Counted from the first letter of the stretch, positions 1 to 6,385 are shown. The stretch is 7,458 nt of DNA from Flavobacteriaceae bacterium UBA3440 (GCA_002378585.1 DFSJ01000050.1:1-7458), one strand, 5' to 3'. A program made the numbers and translations. Notes: a model not told the origin generated them from the sequence alone.

Positions 1-800
1 GCTGACAGAACTACATCTGCTTGAATAGAGATATTTCCATTAGCCGTCTTTACATGGACTACAACCCCTTTTCCTGAGGTATCCACTTGAGTCACCTCGC
101 TAGAGGTCATGATTTCAATACCAGACTTTTTGAAGCTTTTTTCTAGTTGTTTAGAAACATCTTCATCTTCAACGGGTACAATTCTCGGCAAATATTCCAC
201 AACGGTCACCTCAGTGCCCATAGAATTGTAGAAATAAGCAAACTCAATACCAATAGCTCCACTTCCAACAACCACTAGTTTTTTTGGTTGTTCCTGCAAA
301 GTCATTGCTTGTCTGTAACCGATGATTTTTTTTCCGTCTTGGGGTAAATTGGGCAATTCACGGCTGCGTGCTCCTGTAGCTATAATAATATGTTGCGCCG
401 TGTATACGGTTTCTTTCCCAGACTCATCTTTAACCGAAACTTTTTTTCCAGGCTGCAGGGTACCATAACCTTTGATGACCTCAATTTTATTTTTTTTCAT
501 CAAAAATTGAACTCCCTTGCTCATTCCATCAGCCACCGATCTACTTCTTTTGACCACAGCATTGAAGTCCTTGTCCACACCACTAACTTTTAATCCGTAG
601 TCAGATGCGTGCTTTAAATACTCAAATACTTGAGCTGATTTTAAGAGTGCTTTAGTGGGAATACACCCCCAATTTAGGCAGACACCTCCCAAGCTTTCTT
701 TTTCTACAACAGCGGTTTTTAATCCGAGCTGTGCAGCGCGAATAGCAGTTACATATCCACCTGGACCACTGCCCAAAACAATAACGTCAAATGCACTCAT
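1..800 (-). CDS. lpdA: Dihydrolipoyl dehydrogenase (E3), N-terminal 266 residues, cut by window edge
   Basis: This FAD flavoprotein reoxidises the dihydrolipoyl groups of 2-oxoacid dehydrogenase complexes (and possibly the glycine cleavage system) in the cytoplasm, passing electrons to NAD+. My translation of the minus strand starts MSAFDVIVLGSGPGGY, with the FAD-binding GxGxxG at residues 10-15. The redox-active disulfide motif GGVCLNWGCIPTK follows, with Cys41 and Cys46. A second dinucleotide-binding motif, GSGAIG (NAD), lies at residues 179-184, followed by EFAYFYNSMGTEVTVVE. The order and spacing are those of the pyridine nucleotide-disulfide oxidoreductase family, and the CLNWGCIP form favours Lpd over glutathione or mercuric reductase. 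The frame is open to the window edge, so the C-terminal dimerisation domain with the catalytic His-Glu pair is not visible. Two A8 tracts on the coding strand (T8 at 326-333 and 490-497) do not break the frame. The ATG at 800 is chosen because the FAD motif follows at once and a promoter box lies about 35 bases upstream. Confidence 0.95.
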   Translation of the reverse strand, partial: MSAFDVIVLGSGPGGYVTAIRAAQLGLKTAVVEKESLGGVCLNWGCIPTKALLKSAQVFEYLKHASDYGLKVSGVDKDFNAVVKRSRSVADGMSKGVQFLMKKNKIEVIKGYGTLQPGKKVSVKDESGKETVYTAQHIIIATGARSRELPNLPQDGKKIIGYRQAMTLQEQPKKLVVVGSGAIGIEFAYFYNSMGTEVTVVEYLPRIVPVEDEDVSKQLEKSFKKSGIEIMTSSEVTQVDTSGKGVVVHVKTANGNISIQADVVLS

Positions 801-833
801 ATACGTCTATTTTAAAGAATAGGTTTACGGCGG

Positions 834-841
834 CAAAGGTA
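834..841 (-). promoter_or_regulatory. Putative housekeeping -7 box for lpdA (TACCTTTG)
   Basis: On the minus strand these bases read TACCTTTG, an exact match to the Bacteroidota -7 consensus TAnnTTTG, and are followed by CCGCC. The lpdA ATG lies about 34 bases downstream, leaving a short leader. No TTG was found at the usual 17-23 base spacing upstream, so the -33 element is weak or absent. The box suggests that lpdA has its own promoter despite lying only 51 bases after msrB. Confidence 0.55.
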
Positions 842-851
842 CAAAAGATTT

Positions 852-1337
852 CTACTTAGCTGGTATAAATTCAAGTGCGGATCCATTGATGCAGTGCCTA
901 TTTCCCGTAGTTTCTTTAGGTCCATCATCAAAAAAATGGCCTAAGTGTCCTCCGCAATTGGCGCATTGTTCCTCGATTCTGGTCATGCCTAAGCTGCGAT
1001 CAGTAGTGTAAACCACACTACCGGGAATGGCGCGATCAAATGAAGGCCAGCCAGATCCTGAATCATACTTATTTTGACTTTGAAACAAGGGGGCTTTACA
1101 CGCTTTACACACATAGATCCCCTTGTCTTTAATGGCGAGTAGTGGACTGGAAAACGGTGCTTCGGTCGCTTCGTTGCAGAGGACTTGATAAGCCTGAGGA
1201 TCAAGTGTTTGCTTGAGTTTTTCTCGATCTTGTTGCACGCTCAGTTTTTTGGGTTTAGGCAAAGGTGTTTGACCATATACCTGCACCATACCTGCAGACA
1301 TGAACAGTAAAATACAGAAGAACTTAAATGGTTTCAT
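852..1337 (-). CDS. msrB: Exported peptide-methionine (R)-S-oxide reductase
   Basis: MsrB reduces methionine-R-sulfoxide in oxidised proteins back to methionine. The 161-residue product opens with a signal peptide: basic MKPFKF, a hydrophobic core to about residue 20, and a plausible signal peptidase I site near VYG|QT (residues 20-24). It therefore probably acts in the periplasm or envelope. The SelR/MsrB domain spans about residues 37-160. The structural zinc site is Cys77/Cys80 (CKAC) and Cys125/Cys128 (CANC). Other family motifs are SGSGWPSF (93-100), HLGHFFDDGP (131-140) and NRHCINGSALEF (146-157), which holds the catalytic Cys149. The resolving cysteine that many MsrBs carry in SGCGWPSF is Ser95 here. 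Cys54, in the usual VLRxxxTExPF position, is a possible substitute. The gene starts 9 bases after the stop of the lipoprotein gene, so the two are probably co-transcribed. The ATG at 1337 is supported by the signal peptide. Confidence 0.95.
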   Translation of the reverse strand: MKPFKFFCILLFMSAGMVQVYGQTPLPKPKKLSVQQDREKLKQTLDPQAYQVLCNEATEAPFSSPLLAIKDKGIYVCKACKAPLFQSQNKYDSGSGWPSFDRAIPGSVVYTTDRSLGMTRIEEQCANCGGHLGHFFDDGPKETTGNRHCINGSALEFIPAK

Positions 1338-1346
1338 CGCTTGGAT

Positions 1347-1829
1347 CTAAAAGTTAGTGAAGGTTTGCGCATCGCGCATCAATGCATTCATATCACTCAT
1401 TGCTTCAGGATTTTGCTCCGCATAAGCTGCTGGCAAAATGGCTATCCTAAATCGTTGACCTAAAGTAAGGTTAGTTGGAAGAAGTTGGAGGTTGAAATTA
1501 CCATACATCATCAAATTGATGTCGTAGTAGGTGTGGTTATAGCTGTACTGGAAAGTGCCGAGATCACTAAAAAAACTTTGAGGTAGTAGTGTCCATACCG
1601 ATTCGTTTCCATTGACCACTTGTTCTTCTAGGTAGACCAGCATGATGTCTGATTCATACACAACCATATTGGTGGGTAATGTATAGAGGTAGGAAAAGTT
1701 GTTGTTCGGGGTGAAATCTGCCGTGATTTCCAGCACCTTGGGAAGTTCCGCTGTTTCCTCGACATAGGTGTTTTTTTCGCAGGAATAAAGAAAAAATAGG
1801 GCAACGAGTGATAATAGAAATCGTTTCAT
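1347..1829 (-). CDS. Small unrecognised lipoprotein
   Basis: The 160-residue product starts MKRFLLSLVALFFLYSC, a type II signal peptide with lipobox LYSC and lipidated Cys17. The mature protein would be anchored to a membrane facing the periplasm or cell surface. The rest (about 20-160) is rich in Tyr, Asn, Phe and Leu with alternating hydrophobic stretches, suggesting a small beta-rich domain. It contains motifs such as LPTNMVVYESDIMLVYLEEQ and FRIAILPAAYAE. From memory, a similar C-terminal pattern (a disc of 'YxSDxxLVYxL...WxLLPQ...FRIAxLPA') occurs in uncharacterised secreted proteins of Bacteroidota, but I cannot name a family or function. It is the first gene of an apparent two-gene unit with msrB, and both products are exported. 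A -7-like box lies upstream. Start ATG at 1829 is fixed by the signal peptide. No function is proposed. Confidence 0.85.
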   Translation of the reverse strand: MKRFLLSLVALFFLYSCEKNTYVEETAELPKVLEITADFTPNNNFSYLYTLPTNMVVYESDIMLVYLEEQVVNGNESVWTLLPQSFFSDLGTFQYSYNHTYYDINLMMYGNFNLQLLPTNLTLGQRFRIAILPAAYAEQNPEAMSDMNALMRDAQTFTNF

Positions 1830-1872
1830 AGGAGTTGGATTAATGTTTTAAAATGTAAACCAAAAAGCGTAC

Positions 1873-1880
1873 CAAAATTA
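1873..1880 (-). promoter_or_regulatory. Putative -7 box for the lipoprotein-msrB unit (TAATTTTG)
   Basis: The minus strand reads TAATTTTG, matching TAnnTTTG exactly, 43 bases upstream of the lipoprotein ATG. No TTG at 17-23 bases further upstream was seen, so only half the consensus promoter is present. It lies in the 106-base divergent region shared with the MFS gene, which otherwise holds only AT-rich sequence. The best plus-strand candidate there, TATATTTA at 1916-1923, is a weak match with a very short leader. Confidence 0.4.
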
Positions 1881-1935
1881 GTTTATCCCAAGGAAGACTT
1901 GTCAGTAACTTGTATTATATTTAAAATTAAAACAT

Positions 1936-3267
1936 ATGCCTCAATTAGAGAAAGGAAGTAAAAAGCTTCTTTTTGCCTGGGCCTTTTACGATTGGGCCAA
2001 TTCCGTTTACAGCTTAGTCATCACATCAGCGCTGTTTCCTATTTTCTACGGCGCCTTATTTCGCATGGAGGGTATAGAGACCATTCATGTATTTGGTATC
2101 GATATGGAGCGGGGTCCATTGATTAGCTATGTGACTTCAGCTGCTTTTTTGGCGATTGCATTAATCACCCCCATAATCGCCGGGATGGCTGACTATTTAG
2201 GCAATAAAAAAATCTTCATGAAGTTGTTTTGTTACTTGGGAAGTCTCTCCTGTGTCGCTTTGTATTGGTTTTCGTTATCCCAGATTTATTTCAGTTTAGC
2301 CGCTTACTTTTTCGGGTTAGTTGGCTTTTGGGTGAGTTACGCGCTCAATAATTCGTACTTGCCAGACATTGCCTATAAAGAACAGCAAAATCAAATCAGC
2401 GCTAAAGGATTTTCTTTGGGATATGTAGGGAGTGTATTGTTGCTGTTGATCAATTTGGCCATGGTCATGAAACCAGAAGTATTTGGAATTACTGGTTCAG
2501 ATGGTGAGGCAGCGATCAAAGCCATGCGTTATTCCTTTATCAGTGTGGGGCTTTGGTGGTTTATATTTAGCCAATATTCTTTTTACTACATGCCTAAGGG
2601 ACATCCTAGCTCGGGTTCTCTGAATAAATTATTTTTTGGAGGTGTGTCAGAACTCATATCAGTAGCCAAACAACTCAAAAATCAATTGATGCTCAGCAGG
2701 TACCTTAGGGCCTATTTTGTGTATAATATGGCCGTGCAAACCATCATGTTGGTGGCCGCTTTTTATGGGGAGCAAGAAATTGCTTGGGGTAGTGACCAGG
2801 AGCGAACTACCGGGCTTATTGTCAGTATGTTATTGATTCAGCTGGTCGCCATTGCAGGCGCCTTGGTCACGGCAAAGGCAGCCGCCAAATGGGGAAATAT
2901 TCGCATTTTGATGGTGATTAATACCCTTTGGGTGTTGATATGTATTGACGCATTTTTCTTGGAGACCCCAGCAGATTTTTACTTAGCTGCATTTTTTGTC
3001 GGTTGGGTGATGGGTTCTGTTCAAGCGTTGTCTAGAGCGACTTATGCCAAATTTTTGCCAGAGACTGAGGACACGGCTTCTTACTTCAGTTTTTATGATT
3101 CAGCGGAGAAATGGGGGATCGTTTTGGGTACCCTAATCTACGGAGCTGTCGCTCAATATACGGGGGATATGAGGATTGCAATCGTAGTATTGGGGTTATT
3201 TTTCGTGTGGGGGATTGTTTTGCTATTTAGGGTTAAAGAACCTCAATTTACCCCTCAATCAGTCTGA
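1936..3267 (+). CDS. MFS transporter of the UMF1/Atg22-like type
   Basis: This is a 443-residue polytopic inner-membrane protein, the usual length for a 12-helix MFS transporter. The N-terminal motif FAWAFYDWANSVYSLVITSA (13-32) is the hallmark of the UMF1/Atg22-like branch. It is followed by a helix from about 64-84 ending in PIIAGMADYLGNKK, the MFS loop 2-3 signature. Further hydrophobic segments lie near 96-114, 118-138, 160-178, 200-217, 258-276, 293-313, 322-341, 348-367, 390-407 and 412-431. Conserved UMF1-like stretches include SAKGFSLGYVGS (155-166) and QALSRATYAKFLPE (363-376), then YFSFYDSAEKWGIVLG (383-398). The substrate of bacterial members is generally unknown. The yeast relative Atg22 exports amino acids from the vacuole, which is not evidence for the same substrate here. 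The gene is divergent from the lipoprotein-msrB unit. Its last 13 bases overlap the 3' end of the opposing pseudouridine synthase gene. Confidence 0.9.
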   Translation: MPQLEKGSKKLLFAWAFYDWANSVYSLVITSALFPIFYGALFRMEGIETIHVFGIDMERGPLISYVTSAAFLAIALITPIIAGMADYLGNKKIFMKLFCYLGSLSCVALYWFSLSQIYFSLAAYFFGLVGFWVSYALNNSYLPDIAYKEQQNQISAKGFSLGYVGSVLLLLINLAMVMKPEVFGITGSDGEAAIKAMRYSFISVGLWWFIFSQYSFYYMPKGHPSSGSLNKLFFGGVSELISVAKQLKNQLMLSRYLRAYFVYNMAVQTIMLVAAFYGEQEIAWGSDQERTTGLIVSMLLIQLVAIAGALVTAKAAAKWGNIRILMVINTLWVLICIDAFFLETPADFYLAAFFVGWVMGSVQALSRATYAKFLPETEDTASYFSFYDSAEKWGIVLGTLIYGAVAQYTGDMRIAIVVLGLFFVWGIVLLFRVKEPQFTPQSV

Positions 3268-3962
3268 AGCACCTGGGCAAATGCCTGCCACAATGAATCT
3301 TTAGGCACAGGAGCAGTAATCATTAGTGGCTTTTGTTGAACGGGATGGATAAAGGCTAGTGATCTGGCGTGCAAGGAAATACTTCCATCTGGATTTGATC
3401 GATCGAAACCGTATTTTAAATCTCCTTTGATGGGACTGCCCAGGGCGGCAAGCTGTGCCCTAATTTGGTGATGTCTACCCGTGTGTAAATCGATTTCTAG
3501 CAGCGTATAATTGTCTAGTTTCACCAGCGTTTTGTAACTCAATGAAGCTAACTTGGAATCACCAACTGGCTTAATATGCGCGTACGACTTGTTTTGCTTG
3601 GTGTTGCGCACCAGATAATGAATCAGCTCTCCACTTGGATTTTGAGGCGCATGCTTCACAATCGCCCAATAGGTTTTTTTTGCTTGTTTCTCGGCAAATA
3701 GCTTATTGAGTCTGGGAAGTGCTTTGGAACTTTTGGCGTATACGACCAAACCAGTAGTGGGTCGGTCAAGTCGGTGAGGTACACCTAAGTATACGGCGCC
3801 GGGCTTGTGATCCCTTTTTTTGATGAATGATTTGATGTATTCCCCTAAAGGTAAGTCCCCGGTATGGTCTCCCTGAACTAGGTCGCCAGCCCTTTTGTTC
3901 ACCACCATGAGGTGGTTGTCCTCATAGAGGATTTGAAGGTTTGTTTCGTTTGAATGAGACAA
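3255..3962 (-). CDS. RluA-family RNA pseudouridine synthase, TTG start
   Basis: This enzyme isomerises specific uridines in RNA (rRNA or tRNA) to pseudouridine. The 235-residue product is a catalytic domain only, with no S4 RNA-binding domain. It begins ILYEDNHLMVVNKRAGDLVQ (11-30), followed by the motif HRLDRPTTGLVVYAK (63-77), in which Asp66 is the catalytic aspartate. Motif III, LHTGRHHQIRAQL, is at 159-171, followed by SPIKGDLKYG. The exact target cannot be told from sequence. The start codon is TTG (bases 3960-3962). The next in-frame ATG encodes Met19 and would remove the conserved first strand, while an in-frame TAA lies upstream at 3984-3986, and no ATG or GTG lies between it and the TTG. 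The panB stop is only 2 bases upstream, so translation is probably coupled to panB and the two form an operon. The 3' end overlaps the convergent MFS gene. Confidence 0.92.
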   Translation of the reverse strand: MSHSNETNLQILYEDNHLMVVNKRAGDLVQGDHTGDLPLGEYIKSFIKKRDHKPGAVYLGVPHRLDRPTTGLVVYAKSSKALPRLNKLFAEKQAKKTYWAIVKHAPQNPSGELIHYLVRNTKQNKSYAHIKPVGDSKLASLSYKTLVKLDNYTLLEIDLHTGRHHQIRAQLAALGSPIKGDLKYGFDRSNPDGSISLHARSLAFIHPVQQKPLMITAPVPKDSLWQAFAQVLQTD

Positions 3963-3964
3963 GA

Positions 3965-4783
3965 CTAGTACTGTTCTTGGGCGTTAGGAAAATCTACGGC
4001 CTTTACGTCAGCGACGTATTGGCCGATAGCTTGACTCATGTCGTGGTATAAATTCATGTAACGCCTTAAAAATCTAGGACTAAACTCATGGGTCATCCCC
4101 AACAAATCATGAATGACTAGTACTTGGCCATCAACACCAGAACCGGCACCAATTCCAATGACGGGCATGTGAAGTGATTGGGCCACTTCCTGGGCCAAAA
4201 CAGCGGGCACTTTTTCGATAACCATCCCAAAACAGCCTAATTCTTGAAGCAATAAGGCATCCTCTTTCAGTCGTAATGCCTCCTCTTGCTCTTTGGCGCG
4301 TACGGTATAGGTGCCAAACTTGTAAATAGATTGTGGCGTTAGCCCTAAATGACCCATGACCGGGATACCTGCATGAAGAATGCGCTTAATGGATTCTTTG
4401 ATCTCTTTTCCTCCCTCTAATTTTACGGCGTGGGCACCGCTCTCTTTCATGATGCGAATGGCTGATTTCAGTGCTTCTTTTGGATCGCTTTGATAAGAAC
4501 CAAAAGGGAGGTCTACAACCACAAGGGCTCTTTCTACAGCACGAACAACCGCGCTGGCGTGATAGATCATTTGGTCCAGGGTAATAGGCAAGGTAGTTTC
4601 GTGCCCAGCCATCACATTTGAAGCAGAATCTCCTACCAATACCACATCGACGCGGGCATGGTCGACAATTTTGGCCATGGTGTAATCATAAGCAGTTAAC
4701 ATGGATATTTTTTCCCCTTTTTTCTTCAAATCACTCAGGGTCTTTACGGTCACTTTTTTATGTTCAGGAGTTGCTGCAGACAT
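3965..4783 (-). CDS. panB: 3-methyl-2-oxobutanoate hydroxymethyltransferase
   Basis: PanB transfers a one-carbon unit from 5,10-methylenetetrahydrofolate to 3-methyl-2-oxobutanoate, giving ketopantoate. This is the first committed step of pantothenate and coenzyme A synthesis, in the cytoplasm. The 272 residues match the family length (about 264 in E. coli) and form a single TIM-barrel-like domain. Visible motifs are [14 protein letters not shown] (28-41), [19 protein letters not shown] (50-68), DLPFGSY (91-97), KLEGG (121-125) and [10 protein letters not shown] (143-152). The expected metal ligands are Asp52, Asp91 and Glu123 (E. coli Asp45, Asp84 and Glu114). The catalytic acid is Glu190 in [22 protein letters not shown] (209-223) is the phosphate/substrate-binding region. 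The gene follows sdaA by 45 bases and is followed after 2 bases by the pseudouridine synthase. The ATG at 4783 gives a normal N terminus. Confidence 0.97.
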   Translation of the reverse strand: MSAATPEHKKVTVKTLSDLKKKGEKISMLTAYDYTMAKIVDHARVDVVLVGDSASNVMAGHETTLPITLDQMIYHASAVVRAVERALVVVDLPFGSYQSDPKEALKSAIRIMKESGAHAVKLEGGKEIKESIKRILHAGIPVMGHLGLTPQSIYKFGTYTVRAKEQEEALRLKEDALLLQELGCFGMVIEKVPAVLAQEVAQSLHMPVIGIGAGSGVDGQVLVIHDLLGMTHEFSPRFLRRYMNLYHDMSQAIGQYVADVKAVDFPNAQEQY

Positions 4784-4800
4784 GGTTTGTATTTAGGTGT

Positions 4801-4808
4801 TAAAGGTA
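4801..4808 (-). promoter_or_regulatory. Weak -7-like box upstream of panB (TACCTTTA)
   Basis: The minus strand reads TACCTTTA, one mismatch from TAnnTTTG, 17 bases upstream of the panB ATG within the 45-base gap after sdaA. A TGTT, 22 bases further upstream inside the sdaA stop region, is only a poor -33 match. It could give panB and the pseudouridine synthase a promoter of their own. Read-through from sdaA is equally possible. Confidence 0.25.
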
Positions 4809-4828
4809 GGGATATTTGAATGAATAGA

Positions 4829-6250
4829 TTAACAGTCGCTGAGTCCTACACTCAGTGCTAGGCCAGCTGTTGAGGTTTCTTTGTAGTTGGCATTCATATC
4901 TAAAGCTGTTTCCCACATCGTTTTGACGACTGCATCTAGGGAGATTTTAGCATCTTTAGGATCCGCATCTAAGGCCAGTGTAGCGGCATTAATGGCTTTG
5001 ATGGCCCCCATAGAGTTTCGTTCAATACACGGGATTTGTACTAAACCCTGAATGGGGTCGCAAGTCAGTCCAAGGTGGTGTTCCATGGCAATTTCTGCCG
5101 CCATGAGCACTTGTTCTGCTGTTCCTCCAGAGACAGCGGTAAGTCCAGCTGCTGCCATTGCGGCAGAAACGCCAATCTCTGCCTGACATCCTCCAAGCGC
5201 AGCAGAAATGGTCGCTCCTTGTTTAAAAATACTGCCGATGGTCGCGGATACCAGCAGAAATTCATTTATTTCCTCTAGATGAGCATCGTGATTGTCAATC
5301 ACTAAATAGTAAAACAACACGGCGGGAATAACGCCAGCACTTCCGTTTGTCGGCGCGGTAACAACTTTGCCCATTGAAGCATTTACTTCATTGATGCTTA
5401 AGGCGATACAGCTTACCCATTTAAGTATTTCTTTAAACTTAACTTCCGTAGATCGTATGGCGGTTATCCAATCTTCTGGGCCGGTGTACGGGGTGTTTTT
5501 GATGAGTGATTGGTGTAGGGTATAGGCTCTGCGCTTCACGGCCAATCCTCCGGGCAATATACCTTCGCTGTGACAGCCCTCGTAGGCCGCATCCCTCATT
5601 ACCTGCCAAATCGCTGTGATTTTCTCTTCAATTTCCTCTTGCGTGTTGAATACAGACTCATTGGCCAGGGCTATTTGAGCAATTGATGCTCCTTGTTGTT
5701 GGCAGTGGGCCAGTAATTCTTCACCGTTCTTGTAGGGAAAGGGTACATTTTTTGGTGCAGCGTTGTCGGGTAATTGGGTAGGCTTTTCTTGGGTGATAAA
5801 TCCTCCTCCTATGGAAAAATAGGTTTGTTCCGTGAGTATTTGTCCCTCTGCGTAGGCTTTAAAAGTAAGTCCGTTTGGGTGGAAGGCCAAAAATGTCCGC
5901 TCAAAAAACAAGTCGGTTTTTGGATCAAATGGAATTGATTTCACCCCCCACAACATGATTTGTTTGTGGTGGTGCATCTGATAAAGTGCGGCTTCAATCT
6001 CGTCTGGCTTAATGGTGACTGGATCCCACCCACCCAAACCTAATTGTATGGCTTTATCTGTAGCGTGCCCTTTTCCAGTAAGCGAGAGTGATCCAAACAG
6101 GTGCACCTGAATTTTAGTCACTCGGTGGCGAAAATCCTGTTCAAGAAGGTGTTGGGTAAACTCCTGTGCACTGCGCCAAGGACCTAAGGTATGAGAGCTA
6201 GAAGGGCCTACACCGATTTTAAGCATATCAAAAACGCGGATGTACTCCAT
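4829..6250 (-). CDS. sdaA: L-serine ammonia-lyase (L-serine dehydratase), iron-sulfur dependent, single chain
   Basis: This enzyme deaminates L-serine to pyruvate and ammonia with a [4Fe-4S] cluster. The 473 residues are close to E. coli SdaA (454) and represent the fused form, with the small (beta) domain first (about 1-165) and the catalytic (alpha) domain after it. The N-terminal signature FDMLKIGVGPSSSHTLGP spans residues 7-24. The catalytic domain contains SEGILPGGLAVKRR (228-241) and TAPTNGSAGVIPA (298-310). Three cysteines fit the cluster ligands: Cys355 (GGCQAEIG), Cys397 (LTCDP) and Cys408 (IPCIERN). Their spacing of 42 and 11 matches, from memory, that of the Legionella enzyme. The very last residue is Cys473, which also fits the known use of a C-terminal cysteine as an extra cluster ligand. 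The gene is divergent from dnaK and upstream of panB. The ATG at 6250 directly precedes the conserved N terminus. Confidence 0.96.
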   Translation of the reverse strand: MEYIRVFDMLKIGVGPSSSHTLGPWRSAQEFTQHLLEQDFRHRVTKIQVHLFGSLSLTGKGHATDKAIQLGLGGWDPVTIKPDEIEAALYQMHHHKQIMLWGVKSIPFDPKTDLFFERTFLAFHPNGLTFKAYAEGQILTEQTYFSIGGGFITQEKPTQLPDNAAPKNVPFPYKNGEELLAHCQQQGASIAQIALANESVFNTQEEIEEKITAIWQVMRDAAYEGCHSEGILPGGLAVKRRAYTLHQSLIKNTPYTGPEDWITAIRSTEVKFKEILKWVSCIALSINEVNASMGKVVTAPTNGSAGVIPAVLFYYLVIDNHDAHLEEINEFLLVSATIGSIFKQGATISAALGGCQAEIGVSAAMAAAGLTAVSGGTAEQVLMAAEIAMEHHLGLTCDPIQGLVQIPCIERNSMGAIKAINAATLALDADPKDAKISLDAVVKTMWETALDMNANYKETSTAGLALSVGLSDC

Positions 6251-6270
6251 AGTGCCTAAATATTGTCTAA

Positions 6271-6304
6271 CGAAGATACATCATTGTTTTGGCTTTACCA
6301 TCAA
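6271..6304 (-). promoter_or_regulatory. Possible housekeeping promoter for sdaA
   Basis: On the minus strand a TTG (6302-6304) is followed after 23 bases by TATCTTCG (6271-6278), one mismatch from TAnnTTTG. The spacing is at the long end of the 17-23 bases described for Flavobacterium promoters. It would start transcription roughly 15-20 bases before the sdaA ATG. This is the best candidate in the region but a weak one. Confidence 0.3.
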
Positions 6305-6333
6305 TATCAGCTTTGGTGCTAGGGGGATAGAAA

Positions 6334-6357
6334 TGACAAAAATATGTCAGCTTGTCA
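6334..6357 (+). promoter_or_regulatory. Inverted repeat TGACA-N6-TGTCA plus third TGTCA half-site, possible activator-binding site for dnaK
   Basis: TGACA (6334-6338) and TGTCA (6345-6349) form perfect five-base arms around AAAATA. A further TGTCA (6353-6357) follows three bases later. The cluster lies 12 bases upstream of the -24/-12 element of dnaK, centred about 50 bases before the predicted transcription start. Such dyads commonly bind dimeric regulators. Here it could be the binding site of a sigma-54 enhancer-binding protein, although these usually bind further upstream, or of a repressor. No binding protein is encoded in the window. Confidence 0.45.
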
Positions 6358-6369
6358 TGTTTTTAATCA

Positions 6370-6385
6370 TGGCACAAACCTTGCT
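6370..6385 (+). promoter_or_regulatory. Predicted sigma-54 (RpoN) -24/-12 promoter of dnaK
   Basis: The plus strand reads TGGCAC, then AAACC, then TTGCT. This is an exact match to the core sigma-54 consensus TGGCAC-N5-TTGCW, with the invariant GG at 6371-6372 and GC at 6383-6384. With that GC at -12, transcription would begin near 6396, giving a leader of about 23 bases before the dnaK ATG at 6419. The position, strand and spacing are all right for a promoter. I found no TAnnTTTG box for dnaK in this region that would compete with it. Confidence 0.7.

Noticed and set aside
326..497. Two A8 tracts in lpdA as possible programmed slippage or phase-variation sites
   Set aside because: The reading frame is intact across both and encodes normal Lpd sequence; A-rich lysine codons explain them.
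390..593. Plus-strand 67-codon frame opposite lpdA
   Set aside because: It lies antisense within conserved lpdA coding sequence and has no recognisable motifs.
3277..3286. GGCA/TGCC mini-hairpin near the convergent gene ends as a terminator
   Set aside because: Only a four-base stem inside coding sequence, without a T-run on either strand.
5065..5278. Frames on both strands inside sdaA
   Set aside because: They are out-of-frame shadows of the catalytic domain around Cys355, with no independent support.
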